64,000 nt of DNA from Thiomicrorhabdus sp965602805 (GCA_965602805.1 CBFCZK010000005.1:62001-126000), one strand, 5' to 3'. Positions 27,851 through 36,584 are shown, numbered from the stretch's first letter. Program-made: numbers and translations. Notes: generated by a model not told the origin, from the letters alone.

Positions 27851-28444
27851 ATGAAAAAACAAACTTTAGTTTGGTTAGCAGCGACAGCTATCTCTGGCAT
27901 GATGGCCTCTTCTATGGCCAATGCCGCGCCAGCCCCAACAGATCCAAAAAAACACACACCTCAAGGCCTTTACATTGATGCTAAAGAAACCATTGAACTA
28001 ATGAAAAAAGATCCTAAGGTTATTTTGGTTGACGTCCGCACCCCTGCTGAATGGCAGTTTGTTGGTCATACACGTGCAGCACAAATTATGATTCCTTCTA
28101 TTTTCTTCAAATTTGATGGAGTGGATGAGAAAAAGCCACGTTATAGATCAGTACTGAATGAAGGGTTTGTTTCTGAATTAGAAGATAAAGCCGCGGATTT
28201 AGATGCCGATTCAGATTCAACTTACATTCTAATGTGTCGCTCTGGAGCCACTCGTGCACAACCTGCTGCTAAAATGCTTGCTCAGTATGGTTATAAAAAT
28301 GTTTATATCATGACTGATGGCTTTGAGGGTAGTAAAATTAAAGAAGGCGACAAGAAAGGTTTCCGTCTTAAAAATGGTTGGAAAAACTCTGGTGCAGCGT
28401 GGACTTATAAATTAGACACTAAAGCAGCTTACATAGAAAAATAA
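27851..28444 (+). CDS. secreted rhodanese-like sulfurtransferase
   Basis: 197 residues with a signal peptide (LAATAISGMMASSMANA) and one rhodanese domain. DVRTPAEWQFVGH marks the start of the domain and the active-site loop is CRSGATR with Cys129. It should act in the periplasm, moving sulfane sulfur between carriers. An AAGGATACA ribosome site precedes the start, much like those of the DsrE-porin operon, but no ECF-type promoter is visible upstream. Terminator and parS follow immediately. Confidence 0.87.
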   Translation: MKKQTLVWLAATAISGMMASSMANAAPAPTDPKKHTPQGLYIDAKETIELMKKDPKVILVDVRTPAEWQFVGHTRAAQIMIPSIFFKFDGVDEKKPRYRSVLNEGFVSELEDKAADLDADSDSTYILMCRSGATRAQPAAKMLAQYGYKNVYIMTDGFEGSKIKEGDKKGFRLKNGWKNSGAAWTYKLDTKAAYIEK

Positions 28445-28470
28445 TTACTAAACTCTATCTGCTTTAAACC

Positions 28471-28508
28471 AAAAAACCGCCCATTGCTGTGCAATAGGCG
28501 GTTTTTTT
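28471..28508. terminator. rho-independent terminator after rhodanese gene
   Basis: AAAACCGCC-c-ATTGC / GCAAT-a-GGCGGTTTT stem with a TGT loop and T-run; the A-run on the left lets it work in both directions. The parS site at 28509 starts at the next base. Confidence 0.92.
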
Positions 28509-28522
28509 GTTTCACGTGAAAC
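28509..28522. other. parS centromere site 4
   Basis: Perfect GTTTCACGTGAAAC, the only intergenic parS in the window, directly abutting the T-run of the preceding terminator. Confidence 0.9.
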
Positions 28523-28546
28523 CTAAACATCCATTTATAACAATTA

Positions 28547-28558
28547 ACCAGGCCTGGT
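28547..28558. repeat. ACCAGGCCTGGT palindrome, intergenic copy
   Basis: Perfect 12-mer between the convergent rhodanese and flavin reductase genes, 25 bp from a parS site. Confidence 0.75.
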
Positions 28559-28595
28559 CACTTATTATCAGAGTACACAATATATCCGATATGCC

Positions 28596-29213
28596 TTATA
28601 TTACTGGGCGCTGCAAACTAAACTTGTCTTCAGTCGTAGCATAATCATTACCGCCTAACTTACCAATGGCATTTATCAAGTTCGCATCGATATGCCCTTC
28701 TTTATAAACTACGTCATCAATATAAATCCCAATAACATCCAATAAAATCAAGACGCCACCAGCTGGCAAATCAGAGATGGTATTCACTTCACGTAAACGG
28801 CATTCATAACGTACCTTAGAGTGTTTGACACCCAAAGCGGACACAGCTTCACTGCTAACAGACTCAATATCAAGCGCATCAAACTCACTGACTTCTACTG
28901 GATAGGCGGCGCAAGAACCATTCATCTCATCAGCCTGATCCGCACTCACAACATTGACCACACAGTTTTTGGTTTGCTGCAAATTAACTAAGGTGTCTTT
29001 GGCTTTTTGATTACCATGATTGATATGCGTAATCGCCAAAACAGGTGGATTGCAACTGGCGACGGTAAAAAACGAGTAGGGTGCAAGATTATCGATGCCC
29101 GCTGAACTTAAGGTACTGATCCATGCAATTGGACGTGGAATGATGCCGCCGACCAACAATGGGTAGAGCTCTGCAGTGCTGAGGCTAGAAGTATTTAAAT
29201 ACATGGATGCCAC
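28596..29213 (-). CDS. flavin reductase-like FMN-binding protein
   Basis: 205 residues with the split-barrel flavin-reductase domain: LLVGGIIPRPIAWISTLSSAG, NLAPYSFFTVASCNPPVLAIT, KDTLVNLQQTKNCVVN. Such proteins bind FMN and either reduce it or serve as small oxidoreductases. No partner oxygenase is adjacent, so the role is unknown. Flanked by palindrome copies on both sides (28547 and 29294). Confidence 0.82.
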   Translation of the reverse strand: MASMYLNTSSLSTAELYPLLVGGIIPRPIAWISTLSSAGIDNLAPYSFFTVASCNPPVLAITHINHGNQKAKDTLVNLQQTKNCVVNVVSADQADEMNGSCAAYPVEVSEFDALDIESVSSEAVSALGVKHSKVRYECRLREVNTISDLPAGGVLILLDVIGIYIDDVVYKEGHIDANLINAIGKLGGNDYATTEDKFSLQRPVI

Positions 29214-29293
29214 CTTATAAATCTAATAAATATTGCTGAAGTAAGATTAGGTCTTATAAGAGAGGTAATCAATCATTGATTAATTTGTAAGTG

Positions 29294-29305
29294 ACCAAGC
29301 CTGGT
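29294..29305. repeat. palindrome, one-mismatch intergenic copy
   Basis: ACCAAGCCTGGT inside longer symmetric arms: 29288-29311 pairs base for base except at one position. It lies between leuA (3' end) and the flavin reductase gene. Confidence 0.6.
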
Positions 29306-29352
29306 CACTTATATTCTACATAACAATCATAAGAGACCTTATATTGCCGAAT

Positions 29353-31032
29353 TTAGACCTTGGAATCTAGGCCTTTTAAGACAGCTAAAATCATTGCACT
29401 GACTGAATCTTTCGCTAAAGCAACGCCGACCGATTTTTTATCGCCTACCTGAAGGTAAACATAGGCCATCGCTTGCGCATCTTTACCTTCTGAGGCATTC
29501 AAATTATCGTGCATTGCATGCTCAGCATAATCAATGACATCCACCACTTGGCCGGTACGCTGTTGCCAAGCATCACACAAAGCACTGATAGTACCCGAAC
29601 CTTGACCTTGCCAAACATCGCCGTTAACTTCAAGTGACAGTTTTTCTACATCCCCTACTCTATCCAATTGGTAGTGATTCAACTCAATCCCATTGTCCTC
29701 ACAGCGATAGTGTTTTGCAAACTCCGAATAAAGTTCTTTGTGGCTGATAACACCACCCTGCTTTTCCGCTAAGTTCTGGGCGATTGGCGCGAAATCCAAT
29801 TGAATCCATTTAGGTAGATTCAAGCCATACTCCTGTGCTAAAACAAACGCAGAACCCGCTTTACCAGACTGACTGTTAACGCGAATAATCGCTTCATAAT
29901 CTCGGCCAATGTCTTTAGGATCGATCGGCAAATAAGCGACATTCCATGGTTTATGAGGTTGTTGTTTGATTAAACACTTACGAATGGCATCCTGATGACT
30001 CCCTGAGTATGCGGTATAAACCACCTCACCCACCCACGGATGACGTGGATGCGTTTTAATTTGAGTCACGGCTTCAACCACAGGAATCCAATCATTCGGC
30101 TGTGAGAAGTCCAATAACGGATCAATCCCCTCACTGAATAGGTTCATCGCCAAGGTAACAATATCCATATTACCGGTACGCTCACCATTCCCTAATAAAG
30201 TGCCTTCGATGCGATCAGCACCGGCCAATAAAGATAACTCTGCCGCGGCAACGGCACAGCCACGATCGTTATGAGTGTGGATGGAAATCAAAACAGATTC
30301 ACGGTTCGCTAGGTGATTCATAAAGTACTCGACCTGATCAGCAAAACGATTCGGTGAAGTGCTTTCTACTGTTGCTGGTAAATTCAAAATACATTTATTA
30401 TTAGGCGTTGGTTGCCAAACATCCATAACCGCCTGACAGACTTCCACAGCATAATCTGTCTCGGTCTGCGAAAAACTCTCAGGCGAATATTGGAAAACCC
30501 ACTTGGATTGCGGATTTATTTCGGACGCCTTAAGAGCATACTCCTGCACCCATCTCGCACCTTGTACGGCCATAGCCTTGATTTCATCTTTGGTCTTCTC
30601 AAAGACGTTCTCACGCTGCACAATGCTGGTGGTGTTATAAACATGCACTACCGCTTGCTTCACGCCTTGCAAAGATTCATAAGTGCGTTCAATTAAATGT
30701 TCACGCGCTTGCACTAAAACCTGAATAGTGACATCGTCTGGGATCAAGCTCTCTTCAATCAAACGGCGCGTAAAATCAAATTCGACCTGACTGGCGGAAG
30801 GAAAACCAACCTCAATCGTCTTAAAGCCCAATGCCACCAATTGCTTCCATAAAGCCAATTTTTGCTCAACCGTCATTGGGTTCGCTAAAGCTTGGTTACC
30901 ATCACGCAAATCAACACTCACCCAAATCGGTGCTTTGGTTAATACATTATTTGGCCACTGACGATTTATCATCTCAGGGGTTGGTGTACGCTGGTATTTT
31001 TGTGAAGGGATACTTTGATTCATCTGGCTCAT
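29353..31032 (-). CDS. leuA: 2-isopropylmalate synthase
   Basis: First committed step of leucine synthesis: 2-oxoisovalerate plus acetyl-CoA to 2-isopropylmalate. The 559 residues match the longer bacterial/fungal IPMS type. The catalytic start is VSVDLRDGNQAL, with FKTIEVGFPSAS, the zinc-binding HTHNDRGCAVA and LLGNGERTGNMD, followed by a C-terminal leucine-sensing domain (about residues 430-559). It is divergent from an Lrp/AsnC regulator gene, a likely controller. Other leucine genes are not in the window. Confidence 0.94.
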   Translation of the reverse strand: MSQMNQSIPSQKYQRTPTPEMINRQWPNNVLTKAPIWVSVDLRDGNQALANPMTVEQKLALWKQLVALGFKTIEVGFPSASQVEFDFTRRLIEESLIPDDVTIQVLVQAREHLIERTYESLQGVKQAVVHVYNTTSIVQRENVFEKTKDEIKAMAVQGARWVQEYALKASEINPQSKWVFQYSPESFSQTETDYAVEVCQAVMDVWQPTPNNKCILNLPATVESTSPNRFADQVEYFMNHLANRESVLISIHTHNDRGCAVAAAELSLLAGADRIEGTLLGNGERTGNMDIVTLAMNLFSEGIDPLLDFSQPNDWIPVVEAVTQIKTHPRHPWVGEVVYTAYSGSHQDAIRKCLIKQQPHKPWNVAYLPIDPKDIGRDYEAIIRVNSQSGKAGSAFVLAQEYGLNLPKWIQLDFAPIAQNLAEKQGGVISHKELYSEFAKHYRCEDNGIELNHYQLDRVGDVEKLSLEVNGDVWQGQGSGTISALCDAWQQRTGQVVDVIDYAEHAMHDNLNASEGKDAQAMAYVYLQVGDKKSVGVALAKDSVSAMILAVLKGLDSKV

Positions 31033-31110
31033 CTACTTAAACTCTTATTCTCAATGCGTTCTTGCATGATTTTCTATAAGTTCTATTTTACAAAATTAAT
31101 AGTCGAATTT

Positions 31111-31203
31111 TATTGCAAACTATTCACTATATTGCAGATTAATAACAATATAATGCTTATCTACCACTAAATAACGCAACTATATTTTAATAAAGGTGCA
31201 ATA
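31111..31203. promoter_or_regulatory. repeated TATTGCA boxes between leuA and the Lrp-type gene
   Basis: TATTGCA at 31111-31117 and 31130-31136 in direct orientation, and its inverse TGCAATA at 31197-31203 touching the regulator's start codon. A plausible binding array for the adjacent Lrp-type regulator, but the sequence is AT-rich. Confidence 0.35.
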
Positions 31204-31685
31204 TGGCATTAAAAGAATTAACGACATTAGATGACTACGATAAAGCCATTTTAAATGCACTGCAAAACAATGGCCGTTTAAGTAATCAAGAAATTGCCGA
31301 TAAAATAGGCCTGTCACCTTCAGCTTGCTTACGTCGCTTTAAAGCACTGGAGGCCTCTGGCGTCATTTTAGGCTACCGTACATTATTGGATGCGAAACAA
31401 CTCGGCTTAGATTTAATGGCTCTGATTCATATCTCTATGGATAAACATACCAAGGAGCGTTTTCAAGAATTTGAGTCGAGTGTACAAGCCCTACCCAATG
31501 TGTTGGAATGTTTATTGCTAACAGGACAGTCAGCTGACTATCAATTAAAAGTGGTGGTGAAAGATTTGGAAACTTATCAAGATTTGCTCCTCAATCATGT
31601 CACTCAAATTGAAGGTGTCAGCGGTGTACATACGAGTTTTGTTCTCAGAAAGGTGATCGATAAAACGGCAATTCCTATTCTATGA
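31203..31685 (+). CDS. Lrp/AsnC-family transcriptional regulator
   Basis: 160 residues: N-terminal winged HTH (LDDYDKAILNALQNNGRLSNQEIADKI, ACLRRFKALEASGVI) and C-terminal RAM/ligand domain (about 70-150). Family members sense amino acids and form octamers. The gene is divergent from leuA with 170 bp between, so control of leuA and of itself is the simplest reading. Ligand unknown. Confidence 0.92.
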   Translation: MALKELTTLDDYDKAILNALQNNGRLSNQEIADKIGLSPSACLRRFKALEASGVILGYRTLLDAKQLGLDLMALIHISMDKHTKERFQEFESSVQALPNVLECLLLTGQSADYQLKVVVKDLETYQDLLLNHVTQIEGVSGVHTSFVLRKVIDKTAIPIL

Positions 31686-31801
31686 ATTAAAAGCTAAGTT
31701 TACTCAACGGCTTATTTCATAGAAAATAGAGGTAAACCTTTCCTTTTATGGGACTGTAAATTTATAATAAACAGATTCACTTAAAGAAATTGGCAAATAA
31801 T

Positions 31802-32344
31802 ATGGCTATTGATAAAGATATAAATATTTTAGTGGTAGATGATTTTTCTACCATGATTCGAATTGTTACTAACCTATTGAAAGAACTTGGTTTTATGAAT
31901 ATTGACAGCGCATTGGATGGTTCCAAAGCATGGCCAATGATTCAAACCGGTAAATATGACTTTATCGTCAGTGACTGGAACATGCCAGAAATGACGGGAA
32001 TTGAGTTGCTAAGACTGGTGCGTGCCGATCCAAACTTTAAAGATATGCCTTTTATGCTGATCACAGCTGAACAGAAACGTAGTCAAATCTTAGAAGCAGC
32101 GCAATCGGGTGTAGATGGCTATATTGTTAAGCCTTTTACCGCAGCGACCATGAAAGAAAAAATCGATAAAATCGCCGAGCGTAAAAGTTTAGAGAAACGT
32201 GGCGTTAAATTGGTTCCAAATAAGGGCAGCCAAGAATTTGCGGCACAGCAGAAAGCAAAATTACAGCAAATGTTGGCCTCAATGACGCCTGAAAAACGTG
32301 CCGCCTATCTTGCAAAATTAAAGCGTGAACAGTACACCGGTTAA
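31802..32344 (+). CDS. CheY-like response regulator with C-terminal tail
   Basis: About 180 residues from the ATG at 31802; a TTG at 31790 is also possible. The receiver domain is close to CheY: acidic pair in VVDDFSTMIRI, phospho-acceptor Asp in VSDWNMP, Thr in LITAE, Lys in VKPF. A lysine- and glutamine-rich helical tail of about 50 residues (AAQQKAKLQQMLASM) replaces any output domain. No chemotaxis genes are nearby, so its kinase is unknown. Probably a stand-alone switch. Confidence 0.88.
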   Translation: MAIDKDINILVVDDFSTMIRIVTNLLKELGFMNIDSALDGSKAWPMIQTGKYDFIVSDWNMPEMTGIELLRLVRADPNFKDMPFMLITAEQKRSQILEAAQSGVDGYIVKPFTAATMKEKIDKIAERKSLEKRGVKLVPNKGSQEFAAQQKAKLQQMLASMTPEKRAAYLAKLKREQYTG

Positions 32345-32904
32345 GCCACTCTACAGCGCTTTAAATCTAGTCTATTTACAGGGGGTTATTCAACAACCCC
32401 TAGGTAATAACACCCAAAAACAACCCACCTGACATCGCCATTTCAATCTTAAATATCCCCTATTCCTGACACCTCCTAAATTTACATACATACTATTAGT
32501 TCTACATTCTGATACCGAATACTTCCTGCAATAAATAATAACAGTCAGTTCAGCCATTAACACTCTGTTATGGATTGGTGGAAGCTTGGCGAGTTAATGC
32601 ATTTTAAATTCTAAAACATAACTCAAAACAAAATCATTAACCGACCTGGCCTGGTCGGTTGATAAAATTAACAACAACTCTTTAACTTCTTCTTAAACAT
32701 TTACTTAAAAGCCAAACTCTCCCATATAACTTCCTTTTATCAGGTGAAAAACCTTATATTTGGTATACTGCATATATGTTTTATAGACCCCCTGTAACCC
32801 TCCCTTTTAAACTTGTCATGAAGACAATGGAACTTTAAAATCTGCATGGAAAGGTCCTTAAACCATGTTTTGCTCGACCTAAATAATGCTAAAAGAGAAC
32901 AGAG
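32345..32904. other. longest gene-free stretch in the window
   Basis: 560 bp with no credible ORF. It holds a GGGGTT / AACCCC hairpin without a T-run at 32382-32400 (possible weak terminator of the CheY-like gene), a variant of the recurring palindrome at 32639-32660, and AT-rich sequence before the next gene. The upstream half has no visible feature; a small RNA or a decayed gene cannot be excluded. Confidence 0.55.
32639..32660. repeat. variant palindrome, intergenic
   Basis: Arms AACCGACC / GGTCGGTT around TGGCCT; the core ACCTGGCCTGGT differs from the family core at one base. Symmetric arms extend further than the core requires. Confidence 0.5.
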
Positions 32905-34023
32905 ATGCAACGACGCTTATTCTGCCAGACGATAGTAATCATTCCATTATTGATGGGTTTATCCTCTACGACAATCGCCAGTAACCTTGATATAGATCCT
33001 TATATATCGGGTTTTATGAGCTACGCCAAGGAAGTTGAATTCCAGGGCGATCCCAAAATTTCTGGGCACGCCATTAATCGCTACGCTTTAGAAGTAGCTC
33101 AGATAGAGCAGAAAGTGGGCTACATCGGCAAAGAACTGCCTATTCCGAAAGCGCTTGAGGTTATGGATGGTGTCTATACCGTGGTAGGCAGTTTTATCTG
33201 GGGAACCCGCGCTAATTTTGGTTTGAATAACAATTTAAGTGCCGTTGTTTTTAAGGATGGCGTATTTGTCTATAACGGCGGACCAAACGAAGCGGTGGCG
33301 TACAGTTTTCACCAACAAATCAGGCGTTTAACCAACAAACCGGTTAAATGGCTCGCCGTTGAAAATGATCAAGGTCATGCCTATTTCGGTGCGAGTTATT
33401 GGTCAGATATTGGCGTTAAAAACCTCTATTCTGAAAAACGCGCTAATGACAATTGGCATCGTATTTTTGAGCGTAACAAGAAGAAGTATTCCGCTGGACG
33501 TGGTAATGCCATTACCCAATCCGCTAGAGATGTCACGGACAAATTTACCACCTTTGAAGGTAGTAAGAGCATTGATGTCGGTGGCGGTGAAACCGTTGAA
33601 CTCATCAATTTTGGTGGCGGCCACACACCTTCAATGACAGGCATGTACATTCCCTCACGTAATCTACTATTTACAGGCGACCTAGGCTTTAATGAACGCC
33701 TACCAGGCCTGTTACATGACAGTCACTTTAGAGAGTGGATGAGTTCTTTTGAGACAATGCTTAAACAGGTTCCAGCCGATGTTATCGTGATTCCTGGTCA
33801 CGGTACACCAACCGATTTAGCCACCTTAAAGCGCCAAACCTATGATTATTTTGCAGAGTTAATAAAAGCAGTGGAAATAATTGTCGCTAGAGGAGGAGAC
33901 ATTGAAGAAGTTGATGCCATAGATCAGTCAAAACACAAAAATCGTCCAGTCTTTAGCCAACTATCAAAAGCCAATGCAAGACATATCTATAACGAGTTAA
34001 TCGCCGAAAAACTTAAACAATAA
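32905..34023 (+). CDS. exported metallo-beta-lactamase-fold protein with broken HXHXDH
   Basis: 372 residues with a short N-terminal signal (IIPLLMGLSSTTIAS). The overall MBL layout is present: H240 in GGGHTPS, D259 in LLFTGDLGF, and a histidine in PGHGTPT. But the main zinc motif, normally THxHxDH, reads NDQGHAYF; only His158 survives. At most a partial metal site can form. It may be a non-catalytic or single-metal member. Periplasmic MBL proteins occur in sulfur oxidisers (SoxH-like), but kinship is not shown. A canonical palindrome-like ACCAGGCCTGTT lies inside at 33702. Confidence 0.78.
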   Translation: MQRRLFCQTIVIIPLLMGLSSTTIASNLDIDPYISGFMSYAKEVEFQGDPKISGHAINRYALEVAQIEQKVGYIGKELPIPKALEVMDGVYTVVGSFIWGTRANFGLNNNLSAVVFKDGVFVYNGGPNEAVAYSFHQQIRRLTNKPVKWLAVENDQGHAYFGASYWSDIGVKNLYSEKRANDNWHRIFERNKKKYSAGRGNAITQSARDVTDKFTTFEGSKSIDVGGGETVELINFGGGHTPSMTGMYIPSRNLLFTGDLGFNERLPGLLHDSHFREWMSSFETMLKQVPADVIVIPGHGTPTDLATLKRQTYDYFAELIKAVEIIVARGGDIEEVDAIDQSKHKNRPVFSQLSKANARHIYNELIAEKLKQ

Positions 34024-34080
34024 GATTTTTTGAACCAGAATCTATACAGATTATTTCAATCAGAAATCTGTTGAAAACTC

Positions 34081-34092
34081 ACCAGGCCTGGT
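34081..34092. repeat. ACCAGGCCTGGT palindrome, intergenic copy
   Basis: Perfect 12-mer extended to the 16-bp TCACCAGGCCTGGTGA (34079-34094), between the convergent MBL and VOC genes. Confidence 0.75.
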
Positions 34093-34100
34093 GATTGCCT

Positions 34101-34454
34101 CTATTGGTCAGACCAAACAGCGAATTCATTGCCGTTCGGGTCTGAAAAATGAAAACGACGCCCTCCTGGGAAATCAAAAATCGGTCTAATCACTAAACCA
34201 TTTGCTCGTTGAATTTTTTCCAGAGTGTTCTCTAAGTTAGTGCTATAAAAGACAATCAAAGCACTACCGGTTTGGGTTGATACTGATAAATCTGATTTAA
34301 AAAACCCACCAGCCAATCCGGCATTCCCAAAGGCCACATATTCAGGGCCGTAATCTGTGAAAACCCAGCCAAAGACTTTACTAAAGAATTTTTTGGTCGC
34401 TGCAATATCTTGCGCAGGAAATTCAACGTAATTGATTTTTTCATGAACATTCAT
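34101..34454 (-). CDS. VOC-family (glyoxalase-like) protein
   Basis: 117 residues, the size of a single vicinal-oxygen-chelate monomer. NYVEFPAQDIAATKKFFSKVFGW opens the first beta-alpha-beta unit and GGRRFHFSDPNGNEFAVW closes the second. Such proteins act as dimers in isomerisation, dioxygenation or resistance. The substrate cannot be told. Same strand as the FMN reductase gene, 57 bp away. Confidence 0.86.
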   Translation of the reverse strand: MNVHEKINYVEFPAQDIAATKKFFSKVFGWVFTDYGPEYVAFGNAGLAGGFFKSDLSVSTQTGSALIVFYSTNLENTLEKIQRANGLVIRPIFDFPGGRRFHFSDPNGNEFAVWSDQ

Positions 34455-34510
34455 TATTCCACTCCTTATCCATTAAGTTATAAAGATACTATGAAAACAA
34501 AATAGCTAAA

Positions 34511-35041
34511 CTAAATCGGAAGCAAACTTAACACGGCTTTAACTAATTGATCATTGATTTCGCTATTATTGATTTGCTGTAATTCTGAATCAAAATTTTC
34601 ATAAAAGCTCGGCACCGACAAACTGGCTTTAACGACACCGTTAAAATGGCTAGCAGAGTCTACCGCCTGTTTTAACACACTGACACCACCTCTGGCACCA
34701 GGAGAGGTAGACAGTAACACTAGGGGCTTATTTTGAAAGACTTTTGCATCAATCCGCGAGCACCAATCAAACAGGTTTTTATAAGCAGCACTGTAAGATC
34801 CATTATGTTCTGCAAATGAAATGATAAGACCGTCACAGTTGCCAATCTTAGCAAAGAACTTTTTGGCCAGATCTGGCTGCCCTAGCTCAATCTCTCGGTC
34901 TTCACTGAATAACGGCAACTCATAATCATTTAAATCCAGTATTTCAATTTCCACACCCTCTAATAACGTTGTGGCATAGGTGACTAACTGCTTATTAATG
35001 GACTTGCTACTGCTGCTAGCTGCAAATGCGATGATTTTCAT
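34511..35041 (-). CDS. NADPH-dependent FMN reductase-type flavoprotein
   Basis: 176 residues from the ATG at 35041, where the conserved flavodoxin-like start MKIIAFAASSSSKSINKQL begins; a longer ORF to 35152 overlaps the upstream VIT-like gene and adds an unlikely His-rich N-terminus. The FMN-binding loop SSSSKS and the segment GLIISFAEHNGSYSAAYKNLFDW fit NADPH-dependent FMN/quinone/chromate reductases. A ribosome site (AAGAAAG) precedes the chosen start. Role unknown. Confidence 0.85.
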   Translation of the reverse strand: MKIIAFAASSSSKSINKQLVTYATTLLEGVEIEILDLNDYELPLFSEDREIELGQPDLAKKFFAKIGNCDGLIISFAEHNGSYSAAYKNLFDWCSRIDAKVFQNKPLVLLSTSPGARGGVSVLKQAVDSASHFNGVVKASLSVPSFYENFDSELQQINNSEINDQLVKAVLSLLPI

Positions 35042-35076
35042 AAAAACTTCTTTCTTGAAGGTATGTTGAATACGCG

Positions 35077-35670
35077 TTAATGACCGAAAAACAGAATAAT
35101 TATGATGGTGGTGATTGCGATAATCAAAGTTCGTAAACCTGACCAAAGCCAAAAGGTTTGACTGATTTTACCAAGAAAAACACCTAATAGAAAAATACAG
35201 ACAAGCGCCACCGCAATTGAATTTATAAAAGGTGATATGGATAAGAAAGCCATCTGCTCAGCCAAAAATAGTGGACTAAGAATCAGTAAGCAGAGCAATA
35301 AAGGTGAAAAACCATTCACTAAAGCAATCATAATCGGTAAATAACGACTTGCTTGGCCATAATCACTGGTTTTAAGATCACTAATCAAAGCCTGCTCTAA
35401 TTCCAATAACTCTTTTTCACGCTCGGCTTTTTCACTTAGATAAGCACTGCTTAAACCGCTAATAAACAGAGCAATGGTCGCGCCTAAACAAGCGCTAATG
35501 GCAATTGAAATATCGGTCATGCCACTGATATAAAACCCGGTCACCATACCTAAAATCGTTAAGGCACCGTCAAACCCATTAGTAATCAAATAACGTCGAG
35601 CAATGCTTTGTGCTCGCAAAATATGCAACATTAAATGAGTGTCTAAATGGCTATCCAGGCGTAAAGGCAT
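35077..35670 (-). CDS. VIT1/CCC1-like membrane protein
   Basis: 197 residues with about five membrane helices and the start RRYLITNGFDGALTILGMVTGFY, which resembles the (F/Y)DG(L/I)LTxLG motif of VIT/CCC1 transporters that move Fe2+ or Mn2+. A cytoplasmic acidic helix (SEKAEREKELLELEQALI) corresponds to the metal-binding loop. It is followed by a flavoprotein gene and preceded by DUF211. The cation is inference. Confidence 0.7.
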   Translation of the reverse strand: MPLRLDSHLDTHLMLHILRAQSIARRYLITNGFDGALTILGMVTGFYISGMTDISIAISACLGATIALFISGLSSAYLSEKAEREKELLELEQALISDLKTSDYGQASRYLPIMIALVNGFSPLLLCLLILSPLFLAEQMAFLSISPFINSIAVALVCIFLLGVFLGKISQTFWLWSGLRTLIIAITTIIIILFFGH

Positions 35671-35738
35671 ACTATTTTTACCTTCTAATTAATGTGATCG
35701 TCTATTTAAAATCGATCTCAGTGCAGAGCGGACTCTAA

Positions 35739-36005
35739 TTATTGAACCGCTTCACCGCATACTTCGACTTCATCAATACTATGAATGGATGCGCCCATTT
35801 TCTGAATAATGGCAGATATCTCATCAAAGTTTATATCAGCTGCTTCAATGGTCACTATTGTGGTTTCTGTTTTTTCATCAACCTCTGTGACAATCAAGTT
35901 AATTTGATAGTCCGTGCCAACATTAGCCAACGCTAAACAAAAATCAATGGCATTGGGTTGGTGCGGTTTAAGTACATCCAAAACCAATTTACGAATGGTT
36001 GTCAT
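35739..36005 (-). CDS. DUF211 protein
   Basis: 88 residues from the ATG at 36005, which has an AGGTG ribosome site; the ORF extension to 36023 adds six residues. It has the typical start TTIRKLVLDVLKPH, followed by beta-alpha-beta ferredoxin-like sequence and the closing GASIHSIDEVEVCG. DUF211 is a small domain known mostly from archaea and scattered bacteria, often near membrane transporters; here it precedes a VIT-like gene. Function unknown. Confidence 0.82.
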   Translation of the reverse strand: MTTIRKLVLDVLKPHQPNAIDFCLALANVGTDYQINLIVTEVDEKTETTIVTIEAADINFDEISAIIQKMGASIHSIDEVEVCGEAVQ

Positions 36006-36167
36006 AATACACCTCAATAACAAAATATTACGCTAAGAATAGCGAATTATTGTCTACATTTTACGCCTTATTCAGACAGTTTTAGGCTCAATTTTTTTTA
36101 GATCACTTGTCCTGTAAAAGCCTCATAAAACAGCTATTTCACCCAAAATTTATTTACTTTTGGCAAC

Positions 36168-36203
36168 AAAAAAAGCGACTTGGAAACCTCCTTAGCCGCT
36201 TTT
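36168..36203. terminator. terminator downstream of the HTH gene
   Basis: AAAAGCGaCT / AGcCGCTTTT stem with A- and T-runs, nearly the same sequence as the terminator at 36897-36934. Confidence 0.78.
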
Positions 36204-36232
36204 ATATGATTTGATTCTCTAATTTACAACGA

Positions 36233-36505
36233 TTACTCAACTTCAGTAATCTTTGCCTTCTTAGCAAACCCAGCCCCTTTTTTGGTTTTAGCCTCAAGCT
36301 CTAAGCCATCAATAATCTCTCTGTAATTTAAACCAGCTTTTGTCATTTCAACAAAACAGACCACGATGACCGCAATGGTATTAGGTACTTCACCCTTCTT
36401 TTTATAGGACTGTATATTTTTTTCACTGACCTTTATTAATTTACTGAATTTGGGCAGTGAAATCTCTGCATCTAATAAATGCTTTTTGAATTGTATAAAT
36501 GTCAT
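36233..36505 (-). CDS. small helix-turn-helix protein
   Basis: 90 residues. The segment ISLPKFSKLIKVSEKNIQSYKKKGEVP reads as a compact HTH of XRE type, followed by a helix and a basic tail (AKTKKGAGFAKKAK). It is divergent from the histone H1-like gene, and two identical operator-like repeats lie between them, so it probably regulates itself and that gene. No phage or integrase genes are nearby. Assignment of the HTH is by eye. Confidence 0.6.
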   Translation of the reverse strand: MTFIQFKKHLLDAEISLPKFSKLIKVSEKNIQSYKKKGEVPNTIAVIVVCFVEMTKAGLNYREIIDGLELEAKTKKGAGFAKKAKITEVE

Positions 36506-36584
36506 GCGGGTTTACCCTGAGGTTTTAATATTTACTGATTATATCCAATAGATAAATTTTAATTACATTTATCTCAAAAAAACG

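Noticed and set aside
35042..35152. N-terminal extension of the FMN reductase (His-rich)
   Set aside because: It overlaps the upstream VIT-like gene and precedes the conserved flavodoxin-like start with its own ribosome site.
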